From contig VZSE01003980.1 in NCBI GenBank assembly GCA_013398275.1, forward strand, positions 257,263 through 321,262: a DNA stretch of 64,000 nt, written 5' to 3'. Position numbers and translations under genes: made by a program. This document shows, piece after piece, positions 1 to 11,500 of the stretch (position 1 is the stretch's first letter; each line of letters opens with the position of its first letter). This DNA is from Promerops cafer. Taxonomy: Eukaryota > Chordata > Aves > Passeriformes > Nectariniidae. The notes under the pieces were generated by a model. That model worked only from the letters and a program-made list of their open reading frames with translations, searched no databases and was not told the origin of the DNA.

Positions 1-269
1 GAGCCCTAGCCCGGGCCGCCGCCGCGACGGGAGCGGCCCCGCTCCGCGCCCCTCCGCGCCGCTGCGAGCCCTGCACAGCCCCGGCCCCCCGGCGCTGCTC
101 TCCCTCTTCCCGCCGCCCCCGGCAGCCGCGGTTCAGACCCTTCGCAAAGCGACTCCTGAGGGGCAGAGCCGCAGCTCGGCTGTGGTGATCAACCCGCTCG
201 GGTTTAATATTCATCAATACACCGCGATGAAATTCCACCCCGCTCCCGAGGAAACCTTTATTCTCCGGC

Positions 270-288
270 TAATTGTAATTTACAATTA
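270..288. promoter_or_regulatory. 19-bp homeodomain-type palindrome inside the CpG island
   Basis: TAATTGTAATTTACAATTA reads the same on both strands except at the central base. Each arm contains TAATTG, the core bound by many homeodomain proteins. Two inverted TAATTG sites spaced like this form a typical homodimer or heterodimer site of the paired or NK class. It lies in the AT-rich centre of the island. Binding is inferred from motif knowledge only. Confidence 0.4.
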
Positions 289-418
289 CGCTTTACACCT
301 CATCACGTAGGAGGTTAGGAAACAAGATTCTTCCATATAATTATTGTCCTCCTTAATCCTATTCCACTGAATATCACCTCGCACCGCAAAGTCCTATTGT
401 TCCCTCCTACCCATTGTA

Positions 419-445
419 CCAATCATTTAAACTAGTGTATATAAA
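419..445 (+). promoter_or_regulatory. possible CCAAT plus TATA core promoter
   Basis: CCAAT at 419-423 is followed by TATATAAA at 438-445, within the CpG island. A plus-strand start would then fall near 465-475. The CCAAT-to-TATA spacing is shorter than usual, and the surrounding A/T richness makes a chance TATA match plausible. There is no transcript evidence. Confidence 0.22.
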
Positions 446-625
446 AAAAAATCCCAGTCTGCATAATTTTAGACATTACACCCACGCACGCCTCTGAGCC
501 CGAAGCAAAACGCATCAATAGGTTATAGCTCCGGTAGAAGGGGCGGCCGGCTGAACCGGGCAGGGTCATACAGAGCCGAGTTCCCCTCGCTGGGCGGGCG
601 GGCAGCTACCGAGGCCGCCGTGACA

Positions 626-1401
626 GGATGCAGTCTGCTTTTGGGTTGGTTAATAGGTATTTTCCCTCTAGTTTGCTTATCGAGTCGACTAATTTAAAAG
701 CTTTCCTTGATTAATGGCAGGCAAGTTACACAGAAACATACAGTTGTGAACTCCTTGCACCAAAGCAAATACCTCCTGCCCACACGCATCATATGCCTTA
801 CAATCCTTGCTTAACTGTGACTGTAGCCTTCGAAGTAAAGCGCATCTCTCTAGTTCTCCTGTGCAGGGAAAATGCCTGCAGTTTGTACCTCCAGGCATTA
901 CAACATGCCTCAGCCCAGCTGAAAACAACACTGCAGCTGGAGTTCAGCCGGCCGCAGAGGAGTGTCACTGCCGGCAGCTCTGCCAGGGACGCTGCCAGGG
1001 GCTGCCGTGGGGCTCTCGAGTACTATCAGGTTCAGCCTTGTGCCTGACTCTTCCCAAGCTGTTTTACCACCCGGTAGGAGCTACCCGAAGCTCAAAGTCA
1101 TGACTCAAAGGCTGACTAGCATCCAACTCATGAATTACAGAAAATTGATGCCCTGCTTAAAATTCACAGCAGTGAATTTGTAACGTTCGCATTTCTACGT
1201 GACAGTCATCTTGCAGGGAGATAACATCTAACAGCTCCTGAGTTTCCCCCTTGTAACACTGTGGGAATAACATGGCAAAGGCCAAAAAGTCTCTCTGTCG
1301 CTCATTCACACACAGTGCACACACCAGAGTATTGTGCAGCAGTTTCATGATTTGTAGCACATCAGTATAATATCTATCTCTGAGAAACTACACTGCTGGA
1401 G
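626..1401. other. CpG island shore, no gene recognised
   Basis: Mostly unique DNA. A second, weaker CpG cluster occurs at about 940-1095, where three overlapping plus-strand frames stay open only because of base composition. None has a recognisable domain. This may be untranslated or regulatory DNA belonging to the island. Confidence 0.5.
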
Positions 1402-1423
1402 TTTTTTTTTTTTTTTTTTTTTT
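1402..1423 (+). repeat. poly-T run, 22 bases
   Basis: An uninterrupted run of T. No retrotransposon body is recognisable on either side, so it is called a simple homopolymer rather than a LINE or SINE tail. Confidence 0.9.
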
Positions 1424-4400
1424 GTTTGACTGGCTGGGAGTTTTCTTGAATGGACATTAAAACCTTTCTTCTTATAAACCTTTCTTGTCCGGGTGAGCAA
1501 ATTTTACTAATCTTTCATCTCTGCATATCAGGTACCAAAGCTATTATAAAAGAAAATATCCCAAATTTTAATGGTAACAATCTAGTCTGCATCAGCTTCT
1601 TAATTAGATATAGTTGAGGCAAAGAGCTGATTTTTGAATTAGGACATACATATCATTGAAGAAGGTATATAATGAGGCCTGCATAAAGTCTTGGTTTTGC
1701 TATCCATTGATCTCTGAACCTTTGTCATTTAAACAAGAAAAAAAAAAGTTCCCCAGCTCCTAACAATCCTTATTTTCCATAATCTTCACCAATTATTTTC
1801 AGAACAAAAGTTCATAAACTTAATGTGGGAATCCAAATAGTCTTAGAAGAACAAATTCTATCCTATCCTCAGGCCCTATGATCATTTCATTCTTGTATTT
1901 CTGTTGATTGCGTAGCTGTGTTTCTTTTCAGTGACACACTCTTGAGTTACTATTTTCTTATTAACTCTCTGATGTTCCTAATAAAACAAATAGTTTGCAT
2001 CATCCAGATCATTCTTTGTTCTGAAACAGAGGGTTTTGCACGAGGTGGATGTTAGATATATTCAGAGGCTGGCCAGTAGGAGACAGCGACAGTTTGGGGA
2101 TCATAGCGTGTCTCTACTATGTGCACGTGCAGATCAAAACACTAAAGAATTTTGGTACAAAATTGCTGTTCTGTAGTGAGAAAGATGATCAATATCTTGA
2201 ATCCTGTTTTCTGGATCCCCAAACTTCATATGAATTATGTTTATAGATTAACATGAGGTGCCCCAAGTCGATTTCCTCCTCCATTTTAGCATTTTTTAAT
2301 ATTTTGTTGGAGTTTTTAAACCATGTATCTTTCTAAATTTTAACACATACTTCAAGTAAAATATTGAAATAAAATTAATTTTGAAGCAGATTCAATTCAT
2401 AGAAAGAGAATGGTAAAAACATACACATCTACTATTTAATACAATGCCGCATTTTACCCTGCGGTGGGTAATAAACATTTTTTTCTAGTATTTTCCATTT
2501 TTTTTTTACTAGGTTTTATTTCTACAGTGCAATTTTTGAAAAATATATCTAAGACATTCCATATGAGCATGCAGTGGATTCCAAAATGCACCCACTCTGA
2601 TGTGGAATAATACCCATTTCAAAGCTCTTTTGTGAAGAGCTCAAATTCCTCCTTACATCTCTGACACTTCAGAATGGCACATGCCTTGTACTGGAAACTC
2701 CAGGGCTGAGAAAATGAATATGATATTGAATATCAAAATATCAAGAGCAGAAACCATACTCTATAAGGGTAATTTTAAGTTACCAACACAGAGAATATCT
2801 ACATGCAATTGTCTGCAGATGGGACCAAGCCGGGCTGCAGGATCCTCTACTTAGATGAATTTTCTCATCATGAAAGGAGAGGTTTTTTTGCTACTATTAG
2901 CTGAAGACCAGCAACATATAGTACACACATTCCAGAGTAGTCATGGACAAGTGGAGTGGCTTTTAGAGAATAATTAATTGGCAGATTGTCTTTTGGATAT
3001 TATTACAGCTGTTCCTGCTGATTATGTCAGAGGCCAAACCCTGGTGGGCCACACACCATTCAAACCTGGAACCAGAATGCTGGTCCCTGCTTGGTGTTTC
3101 TTTTGTAAGCAGGAAATCCAATCTCCTGTTTTGGTTTGTTTGCTTGTGACTCTGGTGCTAAGAACACCACTGTACCTGAGCTTTAAGTGCAGTACCACTA
3201 GCTAAAATGTCACAGATTTGATAAAATATCTGAGGTAAAGCTTAGGAAAAAATATAGAGAAATGTAAGAGAAAAGACAGAGAGAAAAAGTATGCCTTACA
3301 GGAAAAGAAGAGATATGATGAAAAATATGGATCAGAAAGAAGGCAGGGGAACTTGACATATTTTTCTTTTACCAAGCAATATTTTCTAGTAGTTCTTTGG
3401 AAGAGGTAATTCTTTGTCACACCATTCCCTCTTGTCTCTTAAATATTTATGTATTCCCCAGGCTACCATGGCCAACTATGCCAAGGAACAAAGGGACTGG
3501 GAAACCTAAGAAAATCTCAACACAGAGAAGGAAGAGTACAGACTGAAGAAGAAATGACATGGTCCACATTCTTACCCCTGCAGGATCATCCTTCAGTCTC
3601 ATCTGTGTATCAATGCATGCACACACAGGCACACCACATATGTCCTTTGAACTGCTTCGCAGCAAATATTGCTTAAACAGCCATTTATGCCAAAGTATCA
3701 TATCAGTAACTCTACTGGTGCCAGGAAGGAAGAGTGAAGGACCGAGATGGAGGGGTATTATGAACATCTACATTTGGTTGCCGATAAACCAACCAGGTAA
3801 ACCTCAACAGTGCTGTCTTTATACCCCACACAGTGTAACCTGTTGGTAATCATGACTGGAGCGTGTTAGAACGGGACTGACCAGCTAATGGGGATGCATT
3901 CTTAATGGTACTTTTTTGTATCCTTTATAAAATATGATTTGAAGACTTGGGAAGAATACAAAGCAGATGACAGGGGTAGCGTTTAACATTGCTGTGGGCA
4001 AGGCACTCTCAGGTAGCTGATGCACCCTTACTGATATTGCTCTGCCAGAGCAACCCCTTAACTTGGAAAGTAACTGAGTAAAGCTGCTTCTTGCTTACAC
4101 TGGAGTGAATTGAATACACCTCAGTAAAAATCCATGCAGTTCTACTGGTGCAAGCCTGCTGTGTAAGTGATGTGAGAATCAAGCCCTATTTCACCAGCCA
4201 TTGCAAAGGGATAATTTATGATTTGGGCTGCTCAGCTGCTGCCACAATGCTTGAGCGTGGGATCAATGGTGCTTAGAAATTAGTGCATCTTGTGCCACAC
4301 ACAGAGGTGAGAAGAGGGCTGGGCTGGGGTTTCTATTCCTGTTAACATCAGGGAGTGAGCGGGCATTTCTCACAGATTCTGGCATGATGCAAGCGGAGGA

Positions 4401-7400
4401 CAGCACTGAGCCTAGAGGAGTTATCTGGGATGCTAGGCAGTGTTTCTCCATCCCCTATTAGGCAGGCCATGTGAAACACTATGAAAGCCAAGATTTTTAT
4501 TATTTACTTAGGGAAAAGCTGTATCAATACTTTGTGTTGGTCATATTAGCTGAAAACATGATCTTTGCTGTCTTGTCTGAACTCCTTTTACCTGCTTACT
4601 ATTACTTGTCACCAAGGACAGCTTTTCAGTCTGTTTCCTGGATCTTGGTTTCACTGTTTAGATATATTCTTTTGAATGCTTGCAGAAGATGGTCTTCGTC
4701 AACTAAAGGGAGAAATAAATCAGAGACTGAGAAGCTTGCTTTGCCGAGCAATTAAACTCTTAATTTTTGCAGTGTGATTCTGGAAATAGGTCTTCTTTTG
4801 TGTGTGTTGGTCTAAATGCAATTTTAATTTCACCGTGTGTTTAAATGGGCAAAGGATGACTACGGTATGTGACATCATAATTAGCAGTAGGACACAGCCA
4901 TTCATTTGGAACATCATGAGCTGTGCTAAAAGGAAGAACTTGTTTTTAAATAAATTGTGTTTTAGGTATTCCTGAGTTTTGGCAGGAGAATGAGGGGCAC
5001 CCAAGTGAGATCATTGCAAGTTTCCCATGCCTCCCTCGGTTTGGAATTCACTCATCAGCAAGTAAAAACCAAGTCTTGATTGTGGCAGCACTGCATATAA
5101 GTAACTGCTTGGCCACCCATTGCAAAAAATCATGTCCTACATTTTCTGTTGGTTTCATTCCCACAAATTTCAACCCACACAATTGAAGGGAATTATCTGT
5201 TTCTAACAAAAGCCCAGGCATTTGGCAAAACAAAAAGTCCCATTTAATCAGGTATATTTTTAATCTCACTACCTTTTTGTTCTCTTGAATTGTTCTCTGT
5301 TCAGCACTAGTGCTATTATTTGACTGTAGAAATAGCAGGGCTTTGTTTGTTATTTCCTGCAAATGTTTGTATCTTGAATGCTTGTGTCTCAGACATATTC
5401 AGGGGTTGACTTTGCCTGTTGTGCTTTCAAAATTCAGGAGATTAGCATTAAGATTTGGCAACGATTTATGCTGTTGCCAAAGATCTTTGGACAAACATGG
5501 AGTTAAAAAAAATGAACCTGATGCTAATGACATTTGTAGGCCAAATCCAACTATGTCATAAATCACAGAAAAAGTTGTGTGCAGTGTTGATCAGACACAG
5601 ATTGATGAGGCATATATGCTTACAACAGGGTAACTTGTCTAAGGCTGGCATTGAATCTGTAAAAAGTGGTTAACTCAAGCTGATGCATGCATATGTGGTG
5701 TGTGAGTGTGTGCATATCAGGGAAAGTGAAGCTTTATCCCACACTAGCTGTAGGAAAAAGCCTTAATCTGGATTTACTTGTATTTCATTCCCAGAGTGAC
5801 GTAAAAGAGTCTTAGAGCCAATCTGTACTGCACAAGGGAGTCAGGTGCAGAGATGTATGTGCCAAGAGCCAGAGAGCTCAGAAAGTGAGCCAGCCCTGTG
5901 GCAGGAACAGGGGCACTGTGCAGGGGCAGCCCCTTGGCTCCAGTACTGCAGAGCTTGGCTGCTTGGCCCCACGTTGTGGGGAGAGGCTCCAGTGTCACCC
6001 CCACACCAGTCCTTCTACCACCTGCCTTCACACAGTCATCACTTCTTCCTTGTGCCATCAGTGCTCCACAGTTTGATCTCCTTGACCAGCTTCAGTTTTT
6101 CACTTCCAAGCTCTAATTGTAACTTTTGGATTGTAGCTCTATTGTTTTCTTTTCTTCCTGGATTGTTGTAACCCTTCTAACCCATCTGTGCTACAAGACT
6201 GACCTACCACCCTCTATTTACCCCAGATACCTGATGTTTCCAGGGCTTCCCTGCTCCTACCTGTGCAGTCCTGGTGTGTAGAATGCACAGTTCCCATTTT
6301 GTGACTCCAGCCTTGACTTAAAAATCAGAATAGAGGCATGAAGAAAGTTGTCTCCTGATAAAAAACCTTCAGATTGGCTGAGGCAATGAAATACTTATTT
6401 CTTTAATTAAAAACAACTTCTCTATTCACTGTAGAGCTTTCCTATTGCCCTAGCAGTGATTAAAGCAAATACCATGTGAACTTTTGAACTGTGGGCAAAC
6501 TGCAGAATGTGTTAAGACCAACAGATGTGTTAAAACTTTTTCCTTCTGGTGAAATGAAAGGCACAATTAAGTGTCTAGTTATGAAATAGCTGTAGACAGT
6601 AGAAGTCACAGCTGGGGGTATATAGACCTGAGCAAAGGACTGTTTGAGGAAGATTGAGTGAGCCTGTAATACAATGAAAACTGAAGCTGCTGCTGCCATG
6701 AAAATTCTTGCCCGTCCATTCTTCCAGTCTTTTATTCCCACCCTTGCACCTCTCCTCTGCTCTGTGCTGACCTATGTGTTTGTGTAATGCACTGGCAGCT
6801 GGAACAGGGAGCAGCATGGCTAAAAATCACCTAGTGAAAAAATACCCTACATTTATGACAGTAGTTCAGTTGCATAAAATCACTGACTAGCCAACACTGT
6901 GAAGACATAGCTAGCAAGATCCCTGGCCCTAGTCTAAAATCCAAGGGAATAAGTAGACATTTGGTATTCCATGTGCAGGTGGGAGAATGAGAGAGGAGTG
7001 TGACTGGGTAGAAGCAAGGGGAAGACATTTCCAGATGCAGGGTTGACTAAGCAAGCATATAGGTGGGGAAATGAAACAGCTTTATGCTTCTGAGCTGTGT
7101 GATGCACTGACACCTCACATTGATGCATGAACATGATTGCAGCAATGAAATGTTTACTTTGTAGAGTATATTTCCTCAGCCACCACAAACTATTTTATAA
7201 GAACTTGATATTGTATAACTGCTCATGTCCTAGCATTCAAGCTAGGCTACACATTTTTTAAAACACACAATCTTTCAACGTGTGTTCCCACAGAGGCTGT
7301 CCTCAAAGCTTGTGTCAGAGTCGAGACCTTTATACGACCCCTATGACATCTGCCTTTGTATGACTTGAGAAGGGGTCTGAGACCCAGGATAGAAATGCCT

Positions 7401-8469
7401 CCAAGACTGCTTCCTTCTGTGTACAGTGCTTAATATGAGATTTGTTCTGTTTCAGTAGAAACTTAAATATAAATTTCTCAATGTTAATATACAAAAATAC
7501 AAAGAAAAATAAATATGCATGCTTTGGCAAATACCAGTTATATGTAAGTATATCAGGACAGTTTTTTTAATCTTTCCAGAAGAAATAAAATTCTAGCATG
7601 CCTTATAGATTATGGAATGAGATAACGCAAGTGTTATTATGAACTTATGAGGGTGATGCTCTTTTCTAAGGAACTATAGTCAAGATCATCTGGCTGTTCT
7701 TATTTTTAATCATGTCCTAGTCTGGGTTGTTTTCCATGAGATTTCTGGAAGACATTTTTTCCCTTAATAAAATAAATTCATATTAATTTACCATAATGAA
7801 ATTCAAAGTAATTTTCAATTTAGAGTTTTAGCTTCTGACGACAATTTCTTATGTAAAGCAGCTGCTATTTTAAGTCTTTCTGTCTTGCTTGCTCAAGGAA
7901 GAGTGTAATGGGCTTTGGCTGGCTATCTATAGCAACTCTAGAATGTTTGGCTTTTTTATTTTAACGCACTGAAATTTAATTTATTTATAATATTTAAGAT
8001 GTTAACACCCAAATCCATTTGATAAAATCAATTTTATGTGTTATTTATAGGGAGGACACTTAAAGATTTCAGTAATTCTTAAAAGCATTTGCATTTTTTT
8101 TCTTCTGACTTTTTGTTTTACACTATATTTTATAGGTCTTCATTTGTATTTGATGTAGGTTTTGAACATCAGATTTATGCCTCAACACCTCGCAACAAAT
8201 TTTGTAAATATTCTGTGGGGGCTTGGTCCTGAAACATAAACACTACTTCTTATTGAGGCACTGAAGAAAAACAGACCCCCTCATTTATTATGTGATATCC
8301 AGGAGGCTAAGGAGATTTTGATCTCTTTTTTTTCAAGAACATCTTCTTCAGTAAGAATAATGAAATGTCATCATGCTAAGGTGAATCATAATAAATGTTA
8401 TGTCTTGGTTGACACTGAAAAATAAATCAAAGAAAGTTGTGAGAAATATTGGTGACTTTTTTTCCACAG
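1424..8469. other. AT-rich unique DNA without recognisable genes or repeats
   Basis: Short open frames here lack recognisable domains and look like chance. A purine-rich stretch lies at 3240-3345, a short TG-rich stretch near 5693-5715 and a locally GC-richer patch at about 5830-6060. A stretch near 4080-4190 has the look of a very old interspersed repeat, but I could not name it. Much of 7740-8060 is AT-rich with TAAT and AATTTA words and could hold distal regulatory sequence; nothing here proves it. Confidence 0.5.
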
Positions 8470-8522
8470 AGATTTGGACCAGCTCTATAAATTAAACAGT
8501 ACGCGATGACAGCTTTGAGGCG
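8470..8522 (+). other. candidate 53-bp exon with a start codon (5'UTR/first coding exon, poison exon or lncRNA exon)
   Basis: A clear 3' splice signal (a T run then CCACAG, ending at 8469) precedes the segment. A near-perfect 5' splice signal, GCG/GTAAGTAA, begins at 8523. Read from the exon start, all three frames contain stops, so it cannot be an internal coding exon. An ATG at 8506 with G at -3 opens the frame MTALR plus a split codon, running into the donor. The exon keeps three CpGs (two in ACGCGATG, one at the donor) in DNA that otherwise has almost none, which hints at constraint. A possible RFX-type half site (CCATAGTAAC) follows at about 8550. It could be the second exon of a transcript starting in the left-hand CpG island, about 8 kb upstream on the same strand. 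I do not recognise the gene. Confidence 0.35.
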
Positions 8523-11500
8523 GTAAGTAAACCATTCAGTAGATAATCTCCATAGTAACAAAAAAAAGTTTAACCATCTCAAACCAAAATAGCACATCTG
8601 GACCTGGCTGTGTCATATGGCAATAGGGAACATTTTATTGTTGTCAAAAGTCACAGTGCACAAGAAAACTGCACAGCTTAATCCTTGTTAGTAGAAATCA
8701 GTGAAGTACAAGCGATGTGTTTGGGAGGATTCTGATCCTATAAGACATTATGTATTTGCTCACCTTTATGCTGTGCAGGGATCCTACTGAGATCCATCTG
8801 CTGTTTGCAAGTTAGCAGCAAAACCAAGCTCTCCCTTAATGAGTATGGAGTCCAGTCCTGAAAATTCTTGCTCATGAGAGTAGTCCTAAATCATTAACAG
8901 AATGCATTTGAGTACTAACTGATTCACTGCATTCCTAATTAGCAGTATTTTACTTTAATTGCACTAAACTTCAAAGCTGAAGACCTATTTTACAAGACAA
9001 ATTCTTTAGTGCTAAAGATGGAATAATTTAATTGGTGTGGGTGCAGAAAATCGTAGATAAAGAATGAACTGCTGAAGAGAATGCAAATTTTTCTTCAGAA
9101 AGGACAAGGCTATGTGTGACATCCATACCTCTCCCTGAGAACAAGAAGGAGCAGTGGCTCCACTTTTCAGGTTGTTCAAGCTGCATAAACTTTGGGTCAA
9201 GCCTTGCTAAACTAGTGCATAGTTGATGGTAGGAGGCATCTACAGGGTGGTTTTCAGGGGTTGTGTGAGGTTCAGTTGCTCTCTTATCCAAGCCCTCACT
9301 TTTCGCTTCACTATGGGGTGTAAATTTTTCCCTTTCTAAGCCTGCAAGTAATCAGGGAAAGAAACAAGTGAAACCTTCATTATGTCTTTTTGGTGAAATT
9401 GTCATTTTAGCAAGTGAAATTGCATGGGGGTATGTAGCAATTTATAGGTATGGGCCATAGCACAAATTGTGTCTCTGAGCTAAACTGTTCCAGAGTTTTT
9501 CCAGAGGCTTTTCCTGGGCCAGAGTGTTTATGTATCTCCTTTTGCTCAAGCCTAGGCCTGTTCTCAAAGGCACACTTTGAATCTCCAAAGCTATAAAAAA
9601 CTGTGTCACTAATCAGCTCTCTGGGGCTCTGTGAGAGCTCTGCATCCAGTCTTGACCTCCTGAAGGCAGTCAGCTCTGACAGACTTCCCCAGTATGCTTT
9701 CAGCTCATCCTCATCCATACCCCGATACAGTTAAACCTACAACACCCAGGGGGTAGCTCAGTCCACTTTGTCAAGTCAGTCCTTTTCATCCATTGAAATC
9801 TGCCAGGAGAGTTAAAAAAGGCCAACATGGGTTCCAGAAGTAGGAGTAGAGAGATTGCTAGATTTATGCCAATAAGAGTAACATTCAGCGATTTCCACAC
9901 AGCCTCATTTCTGGTACTGCCTCCTTCCTCATGGTGCCACAGCGTGGTTTATATTCCTGTCTTTCTGTACTAACCTATTCTTCCTACACTCAGTTCACTT
10001 TTAGTTCTGGGACAGGTCCCCAGACAGACATAGCACCAGAAAATCCTGTGGATGGGGATGTCCCTGTGTGAGTGGATTCTTCTTCCCCTTGCTTAAAAAG
10101 GACAGTCTGCCCAGAGCAAAACCTCACTGTGTAGTAACCTTTAAGTACAATTCAGACCTTTTTGAAGAAGAGTTTTGTTTGAAGGGAGAGTCATGTCTGT
10201 TCCCACTGCACGTACCAAAAATACTCCATAATCCTGACCTAAAAGAATAGCTGCAGTCACAAGCCAGGATTTGCAAAGTCTTGGCACAACAATGTATGTG
10301 ATAACAAATGATTTGACATAAATCCTTCCAAGGCAAAAAAGACATGCAGTGTAGAGACAGCTTTATAAAGCTGGGTGATGAAGAAAGGTCAGTACCTCTA
10401 ATCTAAATGCTACAGTACTAGTGTTGTATGGCAAGAAGCCTCCTAAGCAACCTTTCCACAGGTCACTGAAAGCACGTACTTCACCCTCTTCCCCTTCATG
10501 TTCCTTTGTGAAATAATTTAGTAGGGATATTTTGGATGGGATTCTCGCCTGCACACCTTTATCTTTTAAAGCAAATGTTTCCATCATCTGTGCCCTCTCC
10601 CTTTGGCTGTGTGAGCATGCTGGGCATTGTTTTTGGCTGGAGTGCAGAGTATCTGGGTAATTAATTATTGCATTGCACAACAACATCCTTTACAATTTAA
10701 GTTGCCAGTGCTTCAGCAGCTCTGAGACCCCAAAAGAGGGTTAAATGTTTATACATTACATTTCTGGACAAAGCAAATTTCACTTGCACTTGCCAATGGC
10801 CAACTGATAAATATACACTGGTAGAAGTTCAACAGCAGTGGGCCAGTGAGGTAGATAAATACCACAAGACACCATAAGCATCGAAGGTTAGTGTTTTCCC
10901 AGCTCTCACACTCCAGTAGATATAAACTCTTTCCTTAAAAAAGATTAAAAAAATAAATAGATCCTCTTTGCAAGGTAAAAAAATTAAAATGCATATTCAA
11001 AACACAAAATAAATTCCTCTCAGAGTCTATTGCAGTTATTTGCTAGGTTTCCTGCCTCTCAGATGTTAATTACGATTTAATCAAAATTTGTGGTCAATTT
11101 TTAAGTATAAAAGCATCTCATATGACTGGTTGCCAATTCTGAAGTCTAAAGGCCTTGCTTTATATTGCTGTAGTAGAACAGAAAATATAATCAAAGTTTG
11201 ACCTTCAACTTTAATCCTATAAACAGAGAATTTGCTTACTTTACCTTGGAAACGGATGTGATTCATCACAGTAGCCCATAAATAACATGTCAAACTGTTA
11301 GACCGATCAATGAAAATAAGTTATTGAAAAATAATGTGATTGTAAAGTCTCTATGTAAACTAGCTTAGTGTTATTTTAAAATGAGGAGGGCTTTCAGATT
11401 GAGGTAAATATTTTTTTAAGGAGAATAGTTACTATGTAATAAATACAGTAAACATTAAACATATTTGCCCTATGCAAGATATTCCTTTTCATGAAAAGTA

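Larger units (their letters stand above)
1..625. promoter_or_regulatory. CpG island, truncated at the window start; probable promoter region
   Basis: Positions 1-190 and 480-625 are packed with CpG dinucleotides, while most of the following 60 kb is AT-rich and CpG-poor. An SP1-type GC box array (GGGCGGGCGGGC) sits at 592-603. Between the two CpG blocks, 195-470 is AT-rich but still carries CpGs and dense homeodomain-like TAAT/ATTA words. A CpG-rich shell around an AT-rich core is common at promoters of developmental regulators; that comparison is general knowledge, and the link to a gene here is inference. The transcribed strand cannot be decided. A short ATG frame opens at 628 (28 codons) but resembles nothing I know. 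The gene body may lie to the left of the window, or be spliced to an exon at 8470. Confidence 0.8.

Noticed and set aside
628..714. ATG frame of 28 codons just after the CpG island (MQSAFGLVNR...), with a weak GT after AATAG
   Set aside because: The start context is acceptable, but the frame is short and unrecognised and the donor is weak; not enough for a coding call.
4080..4190. Stretch resembling a very old amniote repeat tail
   Set aside because: I could not name the family, and the resemblance rests on a general impression.
9407..9718. 103-codon minus-strand frame starting MDEDELKAYWGSLSELTAF
   Set aside because: It reads protein-like but matches no family I know, has no upstream promoter or splice logic, and its codons end in ordinary AT-rich DNA. 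A protein search of this frame would decide; a hit with aligned neighbours in other birds would revive it.
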